NCBI GenBank assembly: GCA_963734725.1
Contig: CAVTIX010000017.1
Coordinates: 1 to 64,000 of the forward strand
Origin: DASXKD01 sp963734725
Lineage (GTDB): Bacteria > Actinomycetota > Actinomycetes > Streptosporangiales > Streptosporangiaceae
DNA: 64,000 bases
Reading direction: 5' to 3'
Made by a program: the position numbers and the translations under genes. Shown here piece by piece: positions 35,432 through 45,717 of the stretch. The notes under the pieces are model-generated. The model was given only the letters and a program-made list of their open reading frames with translations. It searched no databases and had not been told where the DNA came from. Within the stretch, counting starts at the first letter, position 1. Each line of letters begins with the position of its first letter.

Positions 35432-35881
35432 GTGCGCATGGAGGACCGCTTCGACACCAATATCGACGACCTCTGGTCGGCACTCACCGATCCCGGCCGT
35501 CTCGCCCACTGGCTCGGCGAGGTCGAGGGCGACCTGCGCCTGGGCGGTGAGTTCCGCTTTCGCTTTTTTGCCAGCGGATCGGAAGGCACCGGGCGGGTAG
35601 AAGCGTGCGAGCCCTCACGGCGGCTGCTGCTGACCATGGCACTGGGCCAGCCGGATGAGGATGTCATCGAGGCCACGCTGACCGCCGACGGCGGCCAGAC
35701 CATCCTGGTCTGGGAGGAACGGGGCATGCCCCTGGACCTGCTCGCCGCCTATGGGGCCGGGGTGCAGATCCATGTCGAAGATCTCGCCGCCTACCTGGCC
35801 GGGCGTGATCGCGTCGACGCCGCCGCGCGGTGGGACGAACTCCAGTCTGCCTATCAACACCTGGCGGCCAACGTCAGCTAG
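35432..35881 (+). CDS. SRPBCC/AHSA1-type protein
   Basis: The 149-residue protein spans the START-like fold: MEDRFDTNIDDLWSALTDP at the N-terminus, WLGEVEGDLRLGGEFRFRF, and a C-terminal helix HVEDLAAYLAGRD. It is usually the effector-like partner of an ArsR regulator; its ligand is unknown. The frame upstream of GTG 35432 still reads ILGSLRSTEGKGVV, which is conserved in such proteins, but a stop cuts it and the ATG at 35362 is in another frame, so one base seems lost or gained near 35370. Confidence 0.72.
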   Translation: MRMEDRFDTNIDDLWSALTDPGRLAHWLGEVEGDLRLGGEFRFRFFASGSEGTGRVEACEPSRRLLLTMALGQPDEDVIEATLTADGGQTILVWEERGMPLDLLAAYGAGVQIHVEDLAAYLAGRDRVDAAARWDELQSAYQHLAANVS

Positions 35882-36082
35882 GCACTGGCCGCCGCTGGAA
35901 GCTCACAGGTTGGTCGTCCACGCAATGGTCAGTGCGTGGGCCTGGCCAGCGGTACCGGGGTTTTCGGATTGTCCCGCCCTCCCGGGTGCGCCATCACCGT
36001 GATCACGTGATTCTGTTCATGCACGCGATGAACAGAGTCCCGTAGTAATGGAAGCGCGGGGCGGGCGCGGTTGCCGGATGTC

Positions 36083-37003
36083 CTACGCCACCCCTCCAGG
36101 GTCCACATCATCATGATCGCCGGTTCCGGGTGGCGCCCGGAAGGCCGCGTACGCGGGGTGCAGCAGCTCCGGCAGCGGCCGGCCGCGCACAGCGAGGCGC
36201 AGCTCCGGGAGCTGATCGAGGATCGAGGCGCTCGACGCGGCCGGCGGGCTGGTCACCGGGAGCGGCGCGGGCAGCGCGAAGAACGAGCCGAGGCAGTCGG
36301 CCAGCGCCGCCCCCGCGGTCGCCGGCGCCCCGGCGGTCGCCGGCGCCCCGGCCGGGGCGGCCTGGGCCGGGGTAAGCGCGCCGCGAGCGGCGTGCAGGCC
36401 GGCCAGCAGTTCCTCCCGCTCCCGCCCGCGCCACGCGAGGATGCGGAACGGGTCGTCGTCGAAGGCCTCGGCCAGCAGGTAGAACACGGCGGCAATGTGC
36501 TTGCACGGGACCTGCCAGTCCGGGCAGGAGCAGTACATCGACAGTTCGGCGGCCGAAGCCGGGAAAAGCGCCAGCCCCAGTTCCGCGAAGACGTCCTCGA
36601 TGTCTTCGGGCATCTCACCGGCGAGCAGTTTCGCCGAGTACCAGGCACTGCCGGCCAGGGCCCGCTCGGCCGCGGCCCACTCCGGCCGGCCGAACGCGTC
36701 CAGCCCGATCCGGATCCGGTATGGCTGCACCCTGCTGCCCTGCACCAGCGCGCTGACCAGGCCCGCCGTCACATCCATAGAGAGAACCTGGCCGCGCCGG
36801 GCGTAGTTGCGGCCGCGCTGCAGCCGGCCGCCGACGATGATCGACTCCAGCACCGCGATGAACCGCCCGGACCACCAGGTCTGCGCGATCGCGCCGCGGG
36901 TGCTGCGCGCCTTCAGCCCGCCTTCCACGGCGCGCGGCCGCGACGCCGGTGGCCACCAGGGCCCCCCGCGCCGGTCCGGCGGGCGATCGTCTCCGTCACT
37001 CAC
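36083..37003 (-). CDS. SWIM zinc-finger protein
   Basis: The 306-residue protein carries a SWIM motif CSCPDWQVPCKHIAAVFYLL (CxC...CxH) near residue 170, preceded by a conserved N-terminal region (WWSGRFIAVLES, GRNYARRGQVL). A low-complexity APATAGAPATAG tandem lies near residue 225. SWIM proteins of this group are encoded beside SNF2 helicases and are thought to help DNA binding. Its start overlaps the end of the SNF2 gene by eight bases. The GAPATA repeat is encoded by a 21-base direct repeat. Confidence 0.85.
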   Translation of the reverse strand: MSDGDDRPPDRRGGPWWPPASRPRAVEGGLKARSTRGAIAQTWWSGRFIAVLESIIVGGRLQRGRNYARRGQVLSMDVTAGLVSALVQGSRVQPYRIRIGLDAFGRPEWAAAERALAGSAWYSAKLLAGEMPEDIEDVFAELGLALFPASAAELSMYCSCPDWQVPCKHIAAVFYLLAEAFDDDPFRILAWRGREREELLAGLHAARGALTPAQAAPAGAPATAGAPATAGAALADCLGSFFALPAPLPVTSPPAASSASILDQLPELRLAVRGRPLPELLHPAYAAFRAPPGTGDHDDVDPGGVA

Positions 37004-40000
37004 CTACGGCCTCCGCGGACAGCTCGAACACCCGGCGCAGCTCACCCGTGGACAGCTCGGTCAGCCAGCCCTCGCCGTCGCTGATGACAAGGTTCGCGAG
37101 AGCCTTCTTCTCCTCGATCATCTCGTCGATCTTCTCCTCCAGGGTGCCGGTGCAGATGAACTTGCGCACCTGCACGTTGCGCTTCTGGCCGATCCGGAAG
37201 GCACGGTCGGTGGCCTGGTTCTCCACCGCCGGGTTCCACCACCGGTCCAGGTGGATCACATGGTTGGCCGCGGTGAGGTTCAACCCGGTGCCCCCGGCTC
37301 GCAGCGACAACAGGAACAGCGGCGGCCCGTCATCGGACTGGAAGCCGGTCACCAGGTTGTCCCGGCGTTTCTTTGACGTCCCGCCGTGCAGGTAGGCGAT
37401 GTCGGTGCCGAAACGCGCGGCCAGGTGCGGCAGGAGCATCGCCGCGAACTCGGTGAACTGGGTGAACAACAGCGCCTTGTCGCCCTCGGCGAGTATCTCC
37501 TCGCAGATCTCCTCCAGGCGGATCACCTTGCCGGAGCGAGCGCCCACGGCGGACCGGTCGTGCAGCAGCAGCGCCGGGTGGTTGCACACCTGCTTGAGCT
37601 TGGCCATCGCCGCGAGCACGTTGCCCCGGCGCTCGATCCCCTCGGAGTTCTCGATCTTCTCCAGCATGTCGTCAACGACGGACTGGTACAGCGAGGCCTG
37701 CTCGGTGGTGAGGCGGCAGTACTGCTTGATCTCGATCTTCTCCGGCAGATCGCTGATGATGGCCGGGTCGGTCTTGAGCCGGCGTAGCACGTACGGGCGA
37801 GTGATCGCGCGAAGCCGCTCGGCCGGCTCCGTCTGGCCGTGCCGCTCAACCGGGATGGCATAGCGGGCGCGGAACTGCTCGGCCGGCCCGAGCAGGCCGG
37901 GGTTGAGGAAGTCCATCAGCGACCACAGCTCGGCCAGCCGGTTCTCCACTGGGGTGCCGGTCAGCGCGATTCGCTGCCCGGCGCGCAGCCGCCGTACCGC
38001 CCGGGCCGCCTGCGACCGGCTGTTCTTCACCGCCTGAGCCTCGTCCAGCACCACCCGCTGCCACTCGCACCCGGCCAGATCGTCGATGTCCCTGGTCGCG
38101 GTGGCGTACGTGGTGACCATGAGGTCGGTCTCCGCCAGCCGCCCGGCCAGCTCCCCTTCCCGCAGCCGCTCCCGCCCATGATGCGCGTACACGCGCAGCG
38201 CTGGCGCGAACCTCGCGGCCTCCCGCTGCCAGTTGCCGACCAGCGACATGGGGCACAGCAGCAGCGTGGGCGGGCCACCCGGGTTCTCGGTGCGCTGCAC
38301 CGCCTCCAGGGCCAGCAGTTGCACCGTCTTGCCGAGCCCCATGTCGTCGGCGAGGCACGCGCCGAGGCCCGCCGCGGCGAGGAACACCAGCCAGGAAAGG
38401 CCCCGCTCCTGGTAGGGCCGCAGCTTGGCGTGGAAGTGAGCTGGCACAGGCAGGAAGCGAAATTGTTGAGAAACCGACCCGCCCAGCAGGTCGCCGACCC
38501 AGCCATCAGCGTCGACCCCGGTAACCGGGAGCGGGATGCCGGAGTCCTCGGGGTGAGCGGCGGCCAGGCGGAGGATCTCTCCGGCGGTGACCTGGCCGGC
38601 CTGGTTCCTGGCGAGGAACTCCAGGCCCCGCCGGAGCTGGTCCTGGTCCACCGCCACCCACTGCCCGCGCACCCGCACCAGCGGCGCCTTGGTCTGCGCG
38701 AGCGCCGCGATCTCCTCCTCGGTCAGCGTGTCGTCGCCGACCGCCAGCCGCCAGCGGAAGTCCACGAGCTGGTCCTTGCCGAACTTGCCCGGCTTGGCCA
38801 CCACGCCGTCGGCCTGGGTGTGCGCGGACGCGGTGAGCCCGAGCCTGCGGCGGCGGTTCCACCAGGACGGCAGCAGCACGCCGAATCCGGCCTCGTCCAG
38901 GGCGGGCGCCGCGACGGAAAGGAACCGGTAGGCGCCGTCGGCGTCCATGTCGAGGGCGCACGGGCGGGGCTGGCGCAGCCCGTCCGCCAGCTCCGGGTAG
39001 ACCCGGCTGGCCCGGCCAAGCTCGGCAAGCAGCAGTTCCTGGGGCCGCGGCAGCCACCGGCTCAGCGTGCCATCGTCAGCCCAGGTCTGCTCGGCGCCGA
39101 TCAGCAGGCTCGGGTCGGCCACCGATTGGAGCAGGAACTCCAGCCGCCAACCCGGCTCGCCGTGACCCGGGCGCCCAGGCCGGCATCCGCCCCGGATCCG
39201 CCGGCCACCGCCCCTCCCGATCCGCCGTCCGTCGATTCGCCGTCGGCCGCTCCCCGTCCGCCGGCCACCGCCGCTCCCGATCCGCCATCGGCCGCCTCGG
39301 GTCCGTCGCCAGCCGCTCCGCCCCATCCGTTGCCGACCGCTCCTGCGGATCCTCCGGCGGCTCCGAATCCTCCGCCGGCCGTGACCGGCTCATCCTCGGC
39401 AAGCGCGGCGAACAGCCCGACATCCGGCTCCGCGGGGACTTCGGCCAGCCGGAACGTAGCCCGTGCGGGCCCGGTATGACCGGTGCCAACGTCCTCCCAG
39501 GGCGCGAGCGCCTGGGCGAGCGCGGACAGTTCGGCCGGGTCGGCGTCCAGCCGGCCATCCAGGCCGGTGAGCGCGGCCAGCCAGGCGTCGGCCGCGGGCA
39601 GCCGGGCAGGCAGGCGCCCCCGCCGCGGCGGCGCGAGCCGCAGCCCGGGCGGCAGCGCCTCCCGGGCGGCAGCGTCCACGAGCGCGGCTAGCGCCGCGGT
39701 CATCACCTCGTGCGCGTCCTCGGCCTCAGGGACGTGGCCCGCGAATCTCCGGACTGCCTCGTCTGGCGTGGTCTGCCTGGCCAGCGCCCGGCAGACCGGG
39801 GGCACCGCGGCCGCCAGGGCGTGCATCGTCGCGACGTCGGGCCCCTGGATGACCGGGCGCCACCGGGCCACCGCGCTGGCCCCGTCGTGGTCGAGGGTGG
39901 GCAGCACCCGGCCACGGGCCACGAGCTCAGCAGCGAACCCGGCCAGCGCGGCCAGGTACTCCATGGAGGCGCCGTACCGGATGCCAGGTGCGCGCTCGGG

Positions 40001-40327
40001 GATGGCGGCCAGCGCCGACGCTGCGTTGAGCAAGATAGCGGGGACGGTCCAGGGCAGGAGCGCCGGCCCGGCGCGCGGGCCCGGGCGGGGGACCGCCCTG
40101 ACCAGCTCGGGTGAATCCAGCGGGGCGGTGCGCGCCGACGGCAGCAGCAGGACCGCCTCCGCCGGTTTGCCTGCGTGCAGCGTGGCCAGCGTGCTGCTAG
40201 GGGCAGCGAAGGGGTGCGGTCGGGCCGACCGGAGCGCGTGGCTGGTGCTGGCGACCGGAAGCTCGGAGTCTTCAGCCCACAAGCACAGCCCCTCGCGGGC
40301 GGCCCAGAGCCCGTGCAGCACCAGCAT
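36996..40327 (-). pseudogene. SNF2-family DNA helicase, one frameshift
   Basis: The N-terminal domain (MLVLHGLWAAREGL onward, start ATG 40327) is in one frame to about 39,170; the helicase part follows in another from GHGEPGWRLEFLLQ. The C-terminal frame has ADDMGLGKTVQ (motif I), VVLDEAQAVKN (II), ALTGTPVENR (III), and RAFRIGQKRNV (VI). The two are joined by a Gly/Ala/Ser-rich linker of about 60 residues, encoded by direct repeats at 39,180-39,330, where an indel is likely. Total about 1,110 residues, normal for bacterial SNF2 proteins paired with SWIM proteins. ATP-driven DNA translocation in repair or chromosome upkeep is the likely role. Confidence 0.82.
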
Positions 40328-40427
40328 GGCGGATTCGCTCCAGCGACAGAACGGAGGGTGTGGCCCGCAGATCATCCAGCCCGCTGCGCGTCCGCCGGAC
40401 GGGCGCCTCGCAGCGTTGTCGTCGTCG

Positions 40428-40446
40428 CCCATAGCTCCGCTATGGG
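40428..40446. other. Perfect hairpin CCCATAGC/GCTATGGG
   Basis: An eight-base perfect inverted repeat with a three-base loop upstream of the SNF2 gene. It lies within the upstream open-frame extension, which argues that this part is non-coding. Confidence 0.5.
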
Positions 40447-40490
40447 CTCCTCCTCCGCCTTGCGATCCATCCCGCCGGACAGCCGCTCGC

Positions 40491-40520
40491 GACGGCATAG
40501 ACCTACAGGACACACCCTAG
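40491..40520. repeat. Dispersed 30-bp element, copy 1
   Basis: The block GACGGCATAGACCTACAGGA and the next ten bases (CACACCCTAG) match 57085-57114 at 24 of 30 positions or so. Both copies lie between genes and carry no product. Likely a repeated intergenic motif of this actinomycete genome. Confidence 0.6.
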
Positions 40521-40663
40521 TCGCAGTAGCCTAACGGCAATTACCGACAGTGCGGGCCGGGAGGACCGAGGCCTGCCGCGGGCTCGCGGGGGCGCAGGTC
40601 TTGACCGAACCGCGCCTCGAACGCCGTTGCGATTGTTTGCTGAACCGTGGTACAACGAGCCGA

Positions 40664-41746
40664 ATGATCACCGATCCGGGCCCAGCGCCGCCCGACGCCG
40701 CGGGTGACCCGGCTGCCGTGGCGGCAGCCGTTCACGTCTCCGGTCTGCGGAAGCGCTATGGGGACGTGGTCGCGCTCGCGGGAGTCGACCTTGTCATCGG
40801 GGCGGGCGAGTTCTTCACGCTGCTCGGCCCCTCCGGGTCGGGCAAGACGACGCTGCTGCGGCTGATCGCCGGGTTCGAGCGGCCCGACGCCGGCCGGATC
40901 GAACTCGGCGGCGGCGACGTCACCCGCGTCCCGCCGTACGCACGGAACGTCAATACGGTCTTTCAGGACTATGCCCTGTTCCCGCACATGACCGTCGCGC
41001 AGAACATCGAGTACGGCCTGCGGGTGCGGCGGGTGCCCAAGGCGGAGCGGCGCGAGAAGGTGGACGCCGCCCTGGAGATGGTCCGGCTGCCCGGGCTCGG
41101 CGACCGCAAGCCGGCCCAGCTGTCCGGCGGGCAGCGGCAGCGCGTCGCGCTGGCCCGCGCCATCGTGAACGAGCCCCAGGTGCTGCTGCTGGATGAGCCC
41201 CTGGGCGCGCTCGACCTCAAGCTCCGCCAGGAGATGCAGCTCGAGCTGCTCCGGGTGCAGCGCGAGGTGGGCATCACCTTTATCTACGTGACACACGACC
41301 AAGAAGAGGCGCTGACCATGAGCGACCGCATCGCGGTGCTCAACCGCGGCAGCATCGAGCAGATCGGTGGCCCCGTGGAGGTCTACGAGCAGCCGCGGAC
41401 GCCGTTTGTGGCCGGTTTCATCGGCGTCTCCAACCTGATCGAGCGGGATGGCCACACGATCACCGTGCGGCCGGAGAAGCTCGTGCTGATCGAGGACGGC
41501 GAGCCGGAGACACTGGACGCGCACGTCGAGCCCGGCCAGGTCCGCGACGTGATCTACGCGGGGGTCCTCACCCGCTACGTGGTGGATCTGGACGCCGGCG
41601 GCGAGCTGGTCGTCAGCAGGCAGAACGCCGAGCGGGCGAGCGTCGCCGCGGGCAGCCGGGTGCGCGTCGCCTGGCGGCCGGACCGGGCATTCACAATTCC
41701 GCAGGGACCCGATCAGGGCCCGCGCTCTGGGGAGGGTAAGCAGTGA
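40664..41746 (+). CDS. potA: Polyamine-type ABC transporter ATPase
   Basis: The 360-residue protein is a full PotA-like ATPase: Walker A GPSGSGKT at 55-62, signature LSGGQRQR at 153-160, Walker B LLLDEP with Asp177-Glu178, and a C-terminal TOBE domain (ITVRPEKLVLIEDG). It powers import of spermidine/putrescine or a similar amine through the two permeases downstream. It is the first gene of a four-gene operon; the binding-protein start overlaps its stop. ATG 40664 is chosen over an upstream GTG frame. Confidence 0.88.
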   Translation: MITDPGPAPPDAAGDPAAVAAAVHVSGLRKRYGDVVALAGVDLVIGAGEFFTLLGPSGSGKTTLLRLIAGFERPDAGRIELGGGDVTRVPPYARNVNTVFQDYALFPHMTVAQNIEYGLRVRRVPKAERREKVDAALEMVRLPGLGDRKPAQLSGGQRQRVALARAIVNEPQVLLLDEPLGALDLKLRQEMQLELLRVQREVGITFIYVTHDQEEALTMSDRIAVLNRGSIEQIGGPVEVYEQPRTPFVAGFIGVSNLIERDGHTITVRPEKLVLIEDGEPETLDAHVEPGQVRDVIYAGVLTRYVVDLDAGGELVVSRQNAERASVAAGSRVRVAWRPDRAFTIPQGPDQGPRSGEGKQ

Positions 41747-42972
41747 TCGCAATCCATCGGCGGCACGTTTCGCGCCCGCTATCGGCCGTACTCGCACTCA
41801 CCGCCGCGTCGGTCATCGTCGCGGGCTGCGGAAGCAGCGGCAGCACCACTGGCGGCACTACACCGCAGGGATCGGGCACGGCCGGGCTTACCGTGCCCAC
41901 GGCCAACCTTCCCGTGCTCCAGAAGATCGGCAAGGGCGAGGGCCAGCTCAACCTGATCGCCTGGGCGGGCTACCTCCAGCCGCTCTGGGTGAAGCCGTTC
42001 GAGCAGCAAACCGGATGCCAGGTGAACGGGAAGATCGCCAACACTTCCGACGAGATGGTCGCGCTCATGAAGAACGGCGGCGGCGGCCAGTACGACATGG
42101 TGTCTTCGTCGGGCGACGCGGACCTGCGCATCCTCTACGCGGGGGACGCGCACCCGGTGAACATTAACCTCATCCCGAGCTGGAAGGACTTCTTCCCAGC
42201 GTTCAAGTCCCCGCCGTTCAACACCATCAATGGGGTGCACTACGGCGTCTCGCTGCAGTGGGGCCCGAACGTGCTCATGTACAACACCAAGCACTTCCCG
42301 ACCGCGCCGACGTCCTGGAGCATCATCTACAACCCCCAGTACAAGGGCCAGGTCACCGTCCCGGACAACCCGATCCAGATCGCCGACGCGGCGCTGTACC
42401 TGCAGAAGCACAAGCCGTCCCTGGGGATCACCGACCCCTATGAGCTGACCCAGCCGCAGTTCACCGCGGCGGTGAACCTGCTCGCCGCCCAGCGCCCGCT
42501 GATCGAGAAGTACTGGTCGCTGGCGTCCCAGGAGATCTTCGATTTCAAGAACGGGAACGCGACCGTCGGCGCGGGGTGGCCGTACCAGGTCAGCCAGCTC
42601 AAGGCGGCGCACTTCCCGATCGGCACCACGATCCCGAGCGAGGGCGCGACCGGCTGGGCGGACACCTGGATGCTGGCGGCCAAGGCGCCGCACCCCAACT
42701 GCGCCTACAAGTGGATGCAGTACATCAGCACGCCGAAGGTGCAGGCCGAGCAGGCGGTCAACTACGGCGAGACGCCCGACAACAAGCTCGCGTGCCCGAT
42801 CATGAACCAGTTGCAGAAGGGCTCCTGCGAGCTGTACCACGCGAACGCACCGATCGCCTACTTCAACACGATCAAGCTGTGGAAGACGCCGATCGCGACC
42901 TGCGACAACGGCAAGCCGGACTGCGTGCCGTACGCCGATTGGGTGAGCGCGTGGAACACCCAGGTCAAGTGA
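41743..42972 (+). CDS. potD: ABC transporter substrate-binding lipoprotein, PotD-like
   Basis: The 409-residue protein begins with a lipoprotein signal (lipobox VAGC, Cys29), a short Ser/Gly/Thr-rich linker and a periplasmic binding fold of PotD type: GQLNLIAWAGYLQPLWVKPFE, GQYDMVSSSGDADLRILYAG, YGVSLQWGPNVLMYN and GWADTWMLAAKAPHPNCAYKW. Polyamine binding is inferred from the fold and the ATPase; another amine or amino acid is possible. It starts with GTG overlapping the ATPase stop (GTGA). The two permeases follow. Confidence 0.86.
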   Translation: MIAIHRRHVSRPLSAVLALTAASVIVAGCGSSGSTTGGTTPQGSGTAGLTVPTANLPVLQKIGKGEGQLNLIAWAGYLQPLWVKPFEQQTGCQVNGKIANTSDEMVALMKNGGGGQYDMVSSSGDADLRILYAGDAHPVNINLIPSWKDFFPAFKSPPFNTINGVHYGVSLQWGPNVLMYNTKHFPTAPTSWSIIYNPQYKGQVTVPDNPIQIADAALYLQKHKPSLGITDPYELTQPQFTAAVNLLAAQRPLIEKYWSLASQEIFDFKNGNATVGAGWPYQVSQLKAAHFPIGTTIPSEGATGWADTWMLAAKAPHPNCAYKWMQYISTPKVQAEQAVNYGETPDNKLACPIMNQLQKGSCELYHANAPIAYFNTIKLWKTPIATCDNGKPDCVPYADWVSAWNTQVK

Positions 42973-43059
42973 AACCGGCCGGCCGCGAACCCGGACGCCG
43001 GCGGCCGGTGGCGGTAACCACAGCCGCCGGGCCAGGCGACCGAGACCGGGCGCGAGGGG

Positions 43060-43932
43060 GTGTGGTCCCGCGTTTCGGCGGCGCTGTGGCGCCGGCCCTG
43101 GGCACGGGCCACCCTCCTGCTCACCCCGCCGCTAGCCTGGTTCGTCCTGATCTACCTCGCCGCACTGGCGGTCCTGCTGATTACGGCCTTCTGGCAGATC
43201 AACCCGTTCACCACCAACATCGAGCGGGTCTGGAGCCTCACCAACTTCCAGGCGATCTTCTCCAACCCGGCCTACCGGAGCATCATCCTGCGCACGGTCG
43301 GGATGGCGGCGGCAGTGACCGTGACCGATGCCATCGTGGCGTTCCCGTTCGCCTACTACATGGCGCGCATCGCGTCGCGGCGGACGAGGACCGCGTTGTT
43401 CGTGGCGATTCTGCTGCCGTTGTGGGCGAGCTATTTGGCCAAGGTGTACTCCTGGCTGCTGATCTTCACCCACAACGGGTTCCTCGATTGGACCCTGGGC
43501 AAGGCCGGCCTCGGCCAGGTGCACCTGATCTACACCAACTGGGCCGTGTACATAGTGTTCTGCTACCTGTGGCTGCCGTTCATGGTCACTCCCGTCTACG
43601 CGGCGCTGGAGCGCATCCCGCCATCACAGATCGAGGCATCCCAGGACCTGGGCGGGCGCACCTGGCACACCACGCGCCGGGTGCTGCTCCCGCTCGCCCT
43701 GCCGGGCATCGTCGCGGGGTCGATCTTCACGTTCTCGCTGACCCTCGGCGACTACATCACGCCGTTGCTGGTCGGCGGGACCAGCGCCAACTTCATCGGC
43801 AACATCATCTACAGCAACATCGGGATCGCGAACAACGTGCCGTTCGCCGCAGCCATGGCCATGGTTCCCATCGCCATCATGGCCGTCTACCTGCTTGGCG
43901 CCAGGGCACTCGGCGCGTTCGAGGAAATCTGA
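43060..43932 (+). CDS. potB: ABC transporter permease, PotB-like
   Basis: The 290-residue protein has six helices and the EAA-type loop EASQDLGGRTWHTTRRVLLPLALPG that docks to the ATPase. N-terminal LVLIYLAALAVLL and RTVGMAAAVTVTDAIVAFPFAYYMAR match PotB. The start is GTG 43060. It lies 87 bases after the binding protein and 11 before the next permease; all four genes are likely one transcript. Confidence 0.86.
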   Translation: MWSRVSAALWRRPWARATLLLTPPLAWFVLIYLAALAVLLITAFWQINPFTTNIERVWSLTNFQAIFSNPAYRSIILRTVGMAAAVTVTDAIVAFPFAYYMARIASRRTRTALFVAILLPLWASYLAKVYSWLLIFTHNGFLDWTLGKAGLGQVHLIYTNWAVYIVFCYLWLPFMVTPVYAALERIPPSQIEASQDLGGRTWHTTRRVLLPLALPGIVAGSIFTFSLTLGDYITPLLVGGTSANFIGNIIYSNIGIANNVPFAAAMAMVPIAIMAVYLLGARALGAFEEI

Positions 43933-43943
43933 GGGCACCACCG

Positions 43944-44804
43944 ATGGAATCGAAGGGCTTGCGGACGGCGCTGCGCATCTGGGTCGGGCTTGTCCTAGCG
44001 TTCCTGTTCGTCCCGATCGTGCTCATCGTGCTGTACGCGTTCAACCCGTCGAACATCCAGACCTGGCCCATCCCGGGCTTCACGCTGCACTGGTTCAGCG
44101 TGGCGTGGCACGACCCGCAGGTGCGCGGCGCGTTCCTGCTATCGGTCCGGGTCGGGCTGCTCGCGACCGTCCTGGCGATGCTGCTCGGCTCCGCCGTCGC
44201 CTTTGCCCTGCATGGGTTCCGCTTCTTCGGGCGCGATGCCATCTCGTTCCTGCTCGTGCTCCCGATCGCGCTACCCGGGATCATCACCGGGATCGCGCTG
44301 AACTCGTTCTTCTCCTTCACCGGCATCCAGTTCGGCACGCTGACGATCATCATCGGGCACACGACGTTCTGCATCGTGGTGGTCTACAACAACTTGATCG
44401 CGCGGCTCCGGCGAATGCCCGGCTCGCTGACCGAAGCGTCGATGGACCTCGGCGCGCGCGGCTGGCAGACGCTGCGCCTGGTGACGCTGCCGATGGCCGC
44501 GACCGCCCTTATCTCCGGGGCCCTGCTCGCGTTCGGCCTGTCGTTCGACGAGGTCATCGTGACGGTGTTCACCGCCGGCGCGCAGAACACGCTGCCACTG
44601 TGGATCTTCGGAGCGATCCGGCTCGGCCAGCAGCTGCCCGAGGTGAACGCCGTGGTGACCATCGTCATCTTGCTGACGATCATCCCGGTGGTTCTCGCGG
44701 CGCGGTTCGCTGGAGGCCGGCGCGATCAGCCGCTCGGCCGCCGCGGCGGCGGCGGCCACCGCCGCCGGCGGGGGCGGCTAGGCGCACGCCGGCGGGGAGG
44801 CTAG
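43944..44804 (+). CDS. potC: ABC transporter permease, PotC-like
   Basis: The 286-residue protein has six helices and the EAA loop EASMDLGARGWQTLRLVTLPMAATA. FVPIVLIVLYAFNPS near the N-terminus and FDEVIVTVFTAGAQNTLPLWIFG are typical of PotC. The C-terminal 25 residues are a Gly/Arg-rich cytoplasmic tail (RRGGGGHRRRRG) that is unusual. It ends the operon. Confidence 0.86.
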   Translation: MESKGLRTALRIWVGLVLAFLFVPIVLIVLYAFNPSNIQTWPIPGFTLHWFSVAWHDPQVRGAFLLSVRVGLLATVLAMLLGSAVAFALHGFRFFGRDAISFLLVLPIALPGIITGIALNSFFSFTGIQFGTLTIIIGHTTFCIVVVYNNLIARLRRMPGSLTEASMDLGARGWQTLRLVTLPMAATALISGALLAFGLSFDEVIVTVFTAGAQNTLPLWIFGAIRLGQQLPEVNAVVTIVILLTIIPVVLAARFAGGRRDQPLGRRGGGGHRRRRGRLGARRRGG

Positions 44805-44829
44805 GCGCGCGACGACGGGGACGCCGCGC

Positions 44830-44876
44830 GCCACACCATTTCGCCGCGCGGCACACCACCATTTCGCCGAGCGGCC
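44830..44876. repeat. Short direct repeat after the permease gene
   Basis: Two near copies of CACACCA(CCA)TTTCGCCG followed by GCGG lie head-to-tail in the gap between potC and the hydrolase gene. They may be part of a regulatory or transcript-end region; no clear hairpin forms. Confidence 0.4.
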
Positions 44877-44918
44877 GACTGCGGTACGATCCGTGGTTAC
44901 CCACGAGTAGGGAGTGCC

Positions 44919-45717
44919 ATGGGACTGGCCTACGAGCGCATGGGGTCAGGACCGCCGCTGGTCCTGCTACACGGAGTGGGGCACCGCCGCCAGGCCTGGG
45001 GCGCGGTGCTCGACCGGCTCACGCCACACCGGGACGTGATCATCGCCGACCTGCCCGGGCACGGGGAGTCGCCGCCGCTGGAGCAGCGCCAGCCCGCGCT
45101 GGAGGCGATGCTCGGCGCGGTGACCGCGCTGCTTGATGACCTCGAGCTGGAGCGCCCGCACATGGCGGGCAACTCGCTGGGTGGCAGGCTCGCGCTGGAG
45201 GCGGCGGTGGCCGGGCGGGCCGGGTCGGCGACCGGGCTGTCCCCCGCCGGGTTCTGGCGCAACGAGCGCGAGGCCGCGATGGCGCGGGCGACGTTCAAGG
45301 CAATGGAGATCGCGGGGGGGCGGCTGCGACGCTACGGGCCGGCGCTGTCCCGGCACACCGCGGGACGGGCCCTGCTGTATGGCGTCACCGTCGAGCCGGC
45401 CGTCGCGGGTGCCCGCCGAGCAGGCAGCCGGCGACATGGCCGCGTTCCTGGCCGCCCACGACGCGCTCGAGGCGATCGTGGCGCAGCTGACGCCGTTCAC
45501 CGGGCAGATGCCGGCCGACGTTCCGGTCACGATCGCCTGGGGAACCAAGGACCGGCTGCTCCGGCCGCGGCAGGTGCTGGTGGCCAAGGCGCGGCTGCCG
45601 CAGGCACGGATCCGGCCACTGCCCGGCTGCGGGCACGTGCCGATGACCGACGACCCGGCGCTGGTCGCCGACGTCCTGCTGCAGGGCAGCGGCCGCCTGG
45701 CCGGCCAGCCCGCTTAG
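44919..45717 (+). pseudogene. Alpha/beta hydrolase, one frameshift
   Basis: The first frame (ATG 44919) holds the oxyanion strand LLHGVGHRRQAW, ADLPGHGESPP and the nucleophile elbow MAGNSLGGRLALE. Around 45,395-45,415 the frame breaks, and the other frame continues with RVPAEQAAGDMAAFLAA, TIAWGTKDRLLRPRQ (acid) and PGCGHVPMTDDP (catalytic His), ending at 45717. Together they give a normal 265-residue serine hydrolase of unknown substrate. The catalytic Ser, Asp and His are all present, so only an indel stands in the way. Confidence 0.78.

Noticed and set aside
36071..37084. 337-codon plus-strand open frame
   Set aside because: Antisense to the SWIM gene; no homologous motifs.
39483..40520. 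345-codon plus-strand open frame
   Set aside because: Shadow of the SNF2 N-terminal domain; Ser/Arg/Ala-rich with no fold.
41779..42840. 353-codon minus-strand open frame
   Set aside because: Complement of the PotD-like gene.
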